Part shown: piece by piece, positions 6,312 through 11,241 of the stretch
Layout of the letters: each line of letters opens with the position of its first letter
How positions within the stretch are numbered: the stretch's first letter is position 1
Source: Humisphaera sp.
GTDB taxonomy: Bacteria; Planctomycetota; Phycisphaerae; Tepidisphaerales; Tepidisphaeraceae
Length of the DNA: 11,241 bases
Assembly (NCBI GenBank): GCA_025351525.1
Contig: JANXVV010000455.1
Span: 1-11,241, forward strand
Direction of reading: 5' to 3'
Made by a program: the position numbers and the translations under genes
Notes under the pieces: model-generated
The model's input: only the letters and a program-made list of their open reading frames with translations
Database searches by the model: none
What the model was told of the DNA's origin: nothing

Positions 6312-8564
6312 TTAATCGTCGACTGGCGTATGAAGCAGATGGCGGGCGAGAAACTCGATTCGCCGTCGCGAGCCATAGGGCGTTTCAGCGGAGCCATGAT
6401 GCGCCCCCGTCACCACGACCAGATCGAAATCCTTGTCGGCTTTTTCCAGTGCATTGACGACTTGCAGCGTCGAGGAGGGATCGACGTTGTCGTCCAACTC
6501 GCCGAAAAGCAGCATCAGTTTTCCCCGCAGTAAGTGGGCGTTGACGACGTTGGAGTTGGCGGCGTACTCGGGGCCGACCGGCCAGCCCATCCACTGCTCG
6601 TTCCACCAGATTTTATCCATTCGATTGTCGTGGCAACCGCAGTCGGCGACGGCGACTTTGTAGAAGTCGTTGTGCCAGAGAACCGCAGCCATCGCGTTCT
6701 GTCCGCCGGCGGAGCCACCGTAGATGCCGACCCTACCAAGATCCATCGCGGGATAGACCGCGGCTGCGGCTTTGATCCAGGCAATGCGATCGGGGAAACC
6801 GGCATCCTTGAGATTTTTCCAACACACATCGTGAAATGCTTTTGAGCGGCCGGAGGTTCCCATGCCGTCACATTGGACGACAATCATTCCCCGATCGGCA
6901 ATGGCCTGCTGATGTCCGTATCGCGGGCGAAACGCCTTGGGAGTGAAAAAATCCTGCGGGCCCGCGTAGATATTCTCGACGACTGGATATTTTTTCGCCG
7001 GATCGTAGTCGCCTGGAAAAATGAGGATGCCGAAAATATCGGTCGTTCCGTCGCGACCTTTGGCGACGAAACGCACCGGCCACCGTCCGCCCCGGTCGGC
7101 AAGCAGCTCACTCGCATCCGCCTTCTCTAGTTTGCAAGCCAGCATGCCGGTCTCGGCATTGCGCAATTCGTGGATCGGAGGTAGATCGACGCGAGAGTAG
7201 GTATCGATGAAGAAGCGATTATCGGGGGACCATTGAACGCTGTGCGAGCCGTTGCCTTCCGTGAGAATGGTAAAACCGGAGCCATCCAGGTTGGCACGGC
7301 AGAGGTGGGAATAGTAAGGATCCTCACCCGCCCGCACCCCTCCGGCGCGAAACCAGATTTGCCGACTTTGCGTGTCTACTTTGACGACCGCCTGCACGAC
7401 GTAGTCACCCGGCGTAATGATATTCACGATCTGACCGGCACGAGTATCGACCCGATAGAGGTGGTTTCGACCGTCGCGCTCGGACATCCAGATCAGCTCA
7501 TCGTCGCCGAGCCATTTGCAATAGTATTTCCCGGAGTAGTCGATGAAAGTCTTCGAGGTTTCATCGACGATAGCCTTGACTGCGCCATTGACGGCTTGAA
7601 CCGACAAAATACGGAGCGCCTGATGCCCGCGCTGGTTGTAGACGAATGTGAAATGCGAAGAATCGGCGGCCCATCGCATTTCCTGAATCGACCAGGGATT
7701 CGCGAAAAGCTCATCATCAATCGGGATGGATTTTCGCGAGGCGACATGAAACAGCCGAGGGCGCGGGTGGGCGAGTTTGTCGCCCGGTTTCAGATAGTCG
7801 AGCGTGCGAAGCTTGGGTTGCAGTTGTTCTTTCGGCGAAGATTCAACCGTGAACATTTTGTGTTCCTGCCCGGCCTCCGTCCGCATCGCCACCAGGTATT
7901 GCGAGTCGGGCGACCACCAGATTTGGTTCAGCGAATATCCGTCGCCAGGTCGGCCATCGTTGCTTAAGTAAGTAGCATCGCCGCCTTCATTGGATCGAAT
8001 GGCGAGGTTGTCGCCAATGAGCGTGGCCGTCCAGCGTTGATCGGGTGATTCGGGTCCGCGTGTCATTTCGTTTCGCGGTCTGTTGCGTGGCGCTACCGTG
8101 CGTGTGGTGGGGTTTTTCGACGGCTGTGTGGCGGCATTTGAAGTCACTTCATCAGCCGTCATTTTGCGAAGTTCGTAGCTCGCCAAATCCAGTCGCCAGC
8201 TTTTGCCGTCGCCATTCAGAAACAGCGCGCCGGTTTCCCTCTCGAAATCGAGTGTATCGAATGAGAGTCGATCCGGGCTGAACACTTCACCGGTTGCTTT
8301 GCCGATGGCTGTCGCCAGGCGAGCGTGATCGAAAGCAGTTTCACGGGTTCCCTTCACGGCGTCCACCACGATCCATTCACTCGCACCCTTCGGCAGTAAA
8401 TTCCGGTACCAGAATCGCGTATTATTCGAAAACCAGTGTGGGTCGATCTGGGCGCGATAAAGAGTGGGCGCAGCGGCCGGCACAGGCGATGGACTGAAGA
8501 GCCACAGGGCCAGCCCAAGAGCGACTGATGCTTTTCGTAACGAGTTGCAAGTGAATCGAGCCAT
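6312..8564 (-). CDS. Secreted S9-family serine peptidase (DPP-IV-like, prolyl oligopeptidase superfamily)
   Basis: This 750-residue exported peptidase has a signal peptide (SLRKASVALGLALWLF, cleavage around PVPAAA at 28-33). A beta-propeller domain (about 35-500) carries repeated WSPD motifs (217-220, 445-448) and SERDGRNHLYRVD (361-373), typical of bacterial DPP-IV-type propellers. A C-terminal alpha/beta-hydrolase domain (about 505-745) follows. The triad is visible: nucleophile S618 in GIYGGSAGG (the family more often has GWSYGG), D692 in GELDDNVDP and H723 in TGAHHG. The paired-Glu motif that binds the free N-terminus in true DPP-IV is not obvious, so dipeptidyl release is not assured; it could be an oligopeptidase. 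Residues about 141-172 form a polar, Arg/Thr/Pro-rich linker inside the propeller half. The ATG at 8562-8564 has AGGA nine bases upstream. It is divergent from the glycoside hydrolase and probably shares its control region; the periplasm is the likely site. Confidence 0.9.
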   Translation of the reverse strand: MARFTCNSLRKASVALGLALWLFSPSPVPAAAPTLYRAQIDPHWFSNNTRFWYRNLLPKGASEWIVVDAVKGTRETAFDHARLATAIGKATGEVFSPDRLSFDTLDFERETGALFLNGDGKSWRLDLASYELRKMTADEVTSNAATQPSKNPTTRTVAPRNRPRNEMTRGPESPDQRWTATLIGDNLAIRSNEGGDATYLSNDGRPGDGYSLNQIWWSPDSQYLVAMRTEAGQEHKMFTVESSPKEQLQPKLRTLDYLKPGDKLAHPRPRLFHVASRKSIPIDDELFANPWSIQEMRWAADSSHFTFVYNQRGHQALRILSVQAVNGAVKAIVDETSKTFIDYSGKYYCKWLGDDELIWMSERDGRNHLYRVDTRAGQIVNIITPGDYVVQAVVKVDTQSRQIWFRAGGVRAGEDPYYSHLCRANLDGSGFTILTEGNGSHSVQWSPDNRFFIDTYSRVDLPPIHELRNAETGMLACKLEKADASELLADRGGRWPVRFVAKGRDGTTDIFGILIFPGDYDPAKKYPVVENIYAGPQDFFTPKAFRPRYGHQQAIADRGMIVVQCDGMGTSGRSKAFHDVCWKNLKDAGFPDRIAWIKAAAAVYPAMDLGRVGIYGGSAGGQNAMAAVLWHNDFYKVAVADCGCHDNRMDKIWWNEQWMGWPVGPEYAANSNVVNAHLLRGKLMLLFGELDDNVDPSSTLQVVNALEKADKDFDLVVVTGAHHGSAETPYGSRRRIEFLARHLLHTPVDD

Positions 8565-8640
8565 CGATCTGTTTCCTGGTAAGGCGTAATTTGCTTAAAG
8601 TGATGACTGGTGATTCTTACAGATCATCGAGGTGCTGACA
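8565..8640. promoter_or_regulatory. Shared 76-bp divergent control region of peptidase and glycoside hydrolase genes
   Basis: Both genes start outward from this short gap, so both promoters must lie within it or overlap the coding starts. It contains the peptidase Shine-Dalgarno (minus-strand AGGA, 8574-8577) and the hydrolase Shine-Dalgarno GAGG (8629-8632). For the plus strand a weak candidate is ttgctt (8591-8596), then 17 bases, then ttctta (8614-8619). No clear operator palindrome is visible. Confidence 0.35.
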
Positions 8641-11190
8641 ATGACGAGGGACTTCAATATGATTTATCGAATTCTTGTGATCGTAGCCGGTTTGATCCTG
8701 TCGGCGTCGACCGGCGCTGCCGTGCTCGACAAGCAAAAGCTGCTCGATCGGCAGACCTTCTGGGACAACCGGGATTCCACATGGTTTGCCGCCAATATAC
8801 CCTTTTTCGAATGTCCCGATGCGGAGATCACCACCACCTACTACTACCGATGGGAACTGCTCACCAAGCACCTGACCTATGGGTCGCCTACGAGTGGGTA
8901 TTCATTCACGGAATTCATGGATCGACCGTTCTGGTCGGGGGCATACGGTGCCATCAGTTGCCCGGCGGGTCATCAGCTCTATGAAGCCCGCTGGTTGCGC
9001 GATCCCCGGTATGTTTGCGATTACTCCCGGTATTGGTTCCGAACGCCGGGGGCGCAGCCGCGCAATTATTCGACCTGGTTGGCGGATGCGATGTGGGCGG
9101 CTTATGTGGTGCATCCGGATAGGGCGTTCATCACCGATCTGCTGGGCGATCTTGTGAGGAATTTTGACGGATGGGCCGATCGGCAGTGGGTGAAGGAAGT
9201 AGGGATGTTCTGGCAGATCGGACACGATGACGGGATGGAGTTCAACATCAGTAGCCGCCAGTCCAAAGACATCCTGCGCGGAGCACCGGGGTATCGGCCA
9301 TCCTTCAACGCCTACATGTGGGCCGATGCGATGGCCATTTCCCGCATCGCGGATTTAGCGGGAGATACCCGGCTGGCCGACCGCTTTCGTAAAAAGGCGA
9401 CAGGCATCAAAGAAGTTTTGCAGGCTAAGCTCTGGGATGCGAAGCGGGAGTTCTTCTTTCCCATGTACAAGAACGATGAGCAGGATCAGGAGGGGAACCG
9501 GGTGAATGCCGGCACCCTCACCTATCAAAGCGGCAAGTTTGCGGGCAACGAGCATGGCCGCGAGGAGATTGGCTTTGTTCCGTGGCAGTTCAATCTGCCC
9601 GATCCGGGATTCGAAGTCGCCTGGAAATTCCTGATGGACCCCGCCTACTTCTATGCCGATCGCGGACCTACCACGGTCGAGCGGAACGATCCTATGTTCC
9701 TTCTGCAAAAATCCTGCTGCTGGTGGAGCGGGCAATCATGGCCATATGCCACGACGCAGACTCTGAAGGCGATGGGCAATGTTTTGCAGAACTATCATCA
9801 GGATTTCGTCAACCGGGCGGATTATGTCAAGCTGCTTCACCACTATGCGCTGTCGCACCGGAAGCAGGGGAAACCCTATCTGGCGGAGGCACTGCATCCG
9901 GACACGGGCTCGTTCGAGGGGCATGATGGTTACAACCACAGTGAACACTACTTCCACTCCGGATTTTGCGATCTGGTCATCACGGGATTGGTAGGATTGA
10001 AAGCACGGGACGGCGACATGCTGGAGGTCGATCCGCTGGCACCCGCAGACTGGGACTACTTTGCGCTGGATGATGTGCCGTACCAGGGGCATCTGCTGGC
10101 GATCCTGTGGGATAAGAGCGGTGATCGCTACGGAATGGGCCCTGGGCTTTGTGTGCGGGTTGACGGCAAGGTGCTGGCTACGTCACCGACCCTGGCAAAG
10201 CTCGCCGTGAAGCTGCCCAGGGCAGCCGTGTCGCCTGCCCCGGACACTCCGCGCATGAATTACGCCGTCAACAACGACGGCCACTATTTCCCCCGCTTCA
10301 CCGCTTCTTACACCGCTACCGGAACATCACTCGCGAAGGTCAATGATGGGGGTTACTGGTATCACGTCGATCCACCGAACCGCTGGACGTGTGTCGGTTC
10401 GCCGAACGCGACAGACTGGATTGCAGTGAATTTCGGGATGCCGCGCCGCGTGGATACGGTGAAACTTTATTTGCTGGACGACGTCACCAAGGTGACGGCT
10501 CCGGCAAACTACCGATTGGAATTTTGGGACGGTTTGGCATGGCAGCTTGTGCCCGGGCAAACATTTCAGCCCGAGCAACCGACAGGCCATCGTGCAAACG
10601 TGATTACATTCCCGGCGACTGTCGTACAAAAGCTCCGTGTAGTATTCGAGCACTCGAAAGACGGACGAACCGGATTGACGGAGTTTGAAGCGTGGGGAGA
10701 GGGTACGCCGCACTATATGCCCGCACCTCCGCCTGTGGGAAACCTTGCGTTGAATCAGAAAGGGGAGGGCTTCCCCAAGGCGACCGCCTCCTTTTCAGAT
10801 CAATTCGGCGGTATTCCGTCGAGTGCGAATGATGGCAGGATTAATTTTCTCCCCACCCCGATGAATCGATGGACCAGTTATAGCTCGCCCCATGACACGG
10901 ATTGGCTGGAAGTGGATTTCGGCGGGGAAAAGGAGGTAGGCCGTGTGGAGCTGTATGTCTACGATGATCGAGGCGGTGTGCAACCGCCTAAGAGCTACAG
11001 CGTTCAATTCTGGAAAAGCGGGGAGTGGCACGATGCCGAACGGCAAGTGAAAACACCTGAAATGCCTGCAGGAGGTGTGGATAATACGGTCACCTTTGAC
11101 CGAGTGAAAACTGCGAAGGTTCGCGTTGTATTCACCCATCAGGGCAAGGCTCGGAGCGGCGTGACGGAAATGGAAGCGTGGCGGGAGTAG
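8641..11190 (+). CDS. Secreted MGH1/GH63-like glycoside hydrolase with two C-terminal F5/8C (discoidin) domains
   Basis: The 849-residue exported enzyme has a signal peptide (MIYRILVIVAGLILSASTGA at 7-26). An (alpha/alpha)6-barrel catalytic region (about 28-525) follows, rich in aromatic motifs: FWDNRDSTWFAANIPFFECP, YYYRWE, WLRDPRY, WLADAMWAAY. By motif comparison with GH63 and mannosylglycerate-hydrolase-like enzymes, D196 in FWQIGHDDGMEFN is a candidate general acid and E416 in LAEALHPDTG a candidate base; this is inference. Two tandem discoidin/CBM32-like domains (about 539-686 and 700-848) share RWT, TDWxxVxFG, VxLYxxDD, FW and a terminal TExEAW. They likely bind the glycan substrate. 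ATG 8641 has GAGG eight bases upstream. ATG 8659 has GAGGG eight bases upstream too and gives a tidier signal peptide; a GTG at 8632 is open but less likely. The substrate is unknown. Divergence from the peptidase suggests joint breakdown of glycoprotein or polysaccharide. Confidence 0.85.
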   Translation: MTRDFNMIYRILVIVAGLILSASTGAAVLDKQKLLDRQTFWDNRDSTWFAANIPFFECPDAEITTTYYYRWELLTKHLTYGSPTSGYSFTEFMDRPFWSGAYGAISCPAGHQLYEARWLRDPRYVCDYSRYWFRTPGAQPRNYSTWLADAMWAAYVVHPDRAFITDLLGDLVRNFDGWADRQWVKEVGMFWQIGHDDGMEFNISSRQSKDILRGAPGYRPSFNAYMWADAMAISRIADLAGDTRLADRFRKKATGIKEVLQAKLWDAKREFFFPMYKNDEQDQEGNRVNAGTLTYQSGKFAGNEHGREEIGFVPWQFNLPDPGFEVAWKFLMDPAYFYADRGPTTVERNDPMFLLQKSCCWWSGQSWPYATTQTLKAMGNVLQNYHQDFVNRADYVKLLHHYALSHRKQGKPYLAEALHPDTGSFEGHDGYNHSEHYFHSGFCDLVITGLVGLKARDGDMLEVDPLAPADWDYFALDDVPYQGHLLAILWDKSGDRYGMGPGLCVRVDGKVLATSPTLAKLAVKLPRAAVSPAPDTPRMNYAVNNDGHYFPRFTASYTATGTSLAKVNDGGYWYHVDPPNRWTCVGSPNATDWIAVNFGMPRRVDTVKLYLLDDVTKVTAPANYRLEFWDGLAWQLVPGQTFQPEQPTGHRANVITFPATVVQKLRVVFEHSKDGRTGLTEFEAWGEGTPHYMPAPPPVGNLALNQKGEGFPKATASFSDQFGGIPSSANDGRINFLPTPMNRWTSYSSPHDTDWLEVDFGGEKEVGRVELYVYDDRGGVQPPKSYSVQFWKSGEWHDAERQVKTPEMPAGGVDNTVTFDRVKTAKVRVVFTHQGKARSGVTEMEAWRE

Positions 11191-11211
11191 CCGGTGAGTT
11201 CCTTAGCGGCG

Positions 11212-11232
11212 GTGCCGAAGGCACGCGTTTTT
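11212..11232 (+). terminator. Weak candidate terminator after the glycoside hydrolase gene
   Basis: gtgcc (11212-11216) and ggcac (11220-11224) form a five-base-pair stem with a GAA loop, followed by gcg and five T residues (11228-11232). It lies 21 bases beyond the stop codon on the same strand. The stem is short, and the sequence runs to the window edge where it might belong to a longer repeat. Confidence 0.3.
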
Positions 11233-11241
11233 CGTCGGTGG

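Noticed and set aside
7233..7967. A 244-residue plus-strand frame inside the peptidase gene
   Set aside because: It is antisense to the intact propeller domain of the S9 peptidase, has no recognisable similarity and no Shine-Dalgarno sequence.

Overview
The window looks like a chromosomal accessory stretch from a planctomycete, probably a Phycisphaerae-type or environmental lineage. This is an inference from several traits: an ISAzo13-type ('Rhodopirellula') transposase relic, an RCC1-repeat protein with a PEP-CTERM-like tail, large secreted hydrolases with tandem F5/8C (discoidin) domains, weak or absent Shine-Dalgarno sequences on several genes, and dispersed palindromic repeats between genes. 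There is no rRNA, tRNA or CRISPR array that I can see.

Layout. Positions 1-372 (minus) hold the two ends of an ISAzo13-family transposase fused across a large internal deletion; the window edge cuts its C-terminus. Positions 373-606 hold no confident gene, only a 35-codon unrecognised open frame. Positions 607-1911 (minus) encode an enolase-superfamily L-fuconate dehydratase with all its metal and catalytic residues. Positions 1912-2211 hold a nested inverted repeat of about 186 bp. Positions 2212-5325 (minus) encode a complete MdtC-like RND efflux permease with no periplasmic adaptor next to it. Positions 5326-5739 are mostly non-coding, apart from a probable signal peptide in a shifted frame; this leads into a very small RCC1-repeat protein with a degenerate PEP-CTERM tail (5740-6141, plus). 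Two hairpins lie between that gene and the convergent gene 6312-8564 (minus), a secreted S9-family (DPP-IV-like) serine peptidase. Divergent from the peptidase, across only 76 bp, is 8641-11190 (plus), a secreted (alpha/alpha)6-barrel glycoside hydrolase of the MGH1/GH63-like type with two C-terminal discoidin-type carbohydrate-binding domains.

How the genes fit together. The clearest functional pairing is the divergent peptidase and glycoside hydrolase: two exported hydrolases that share one short regulatory region, consistent with scavenging of glycoprotein or polysaccharide. L-fuconate dehydratase would feed deoxy-sugar acids into central metabolism, so fucose-containing glycans are a reasonable theme, but no other fucose-pathway gene is visible. 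The RND pump and RCC1 protein have no evident link to these.

I found no convincing new multi-gene system. The points most worth a second look are the nested inverted repeat, the apparent single-base frameshift that separates the RCC1 protein from its signal peptide, the internally deleted transposase, and the substrate of the two-discoidin glycoside hydrolase.
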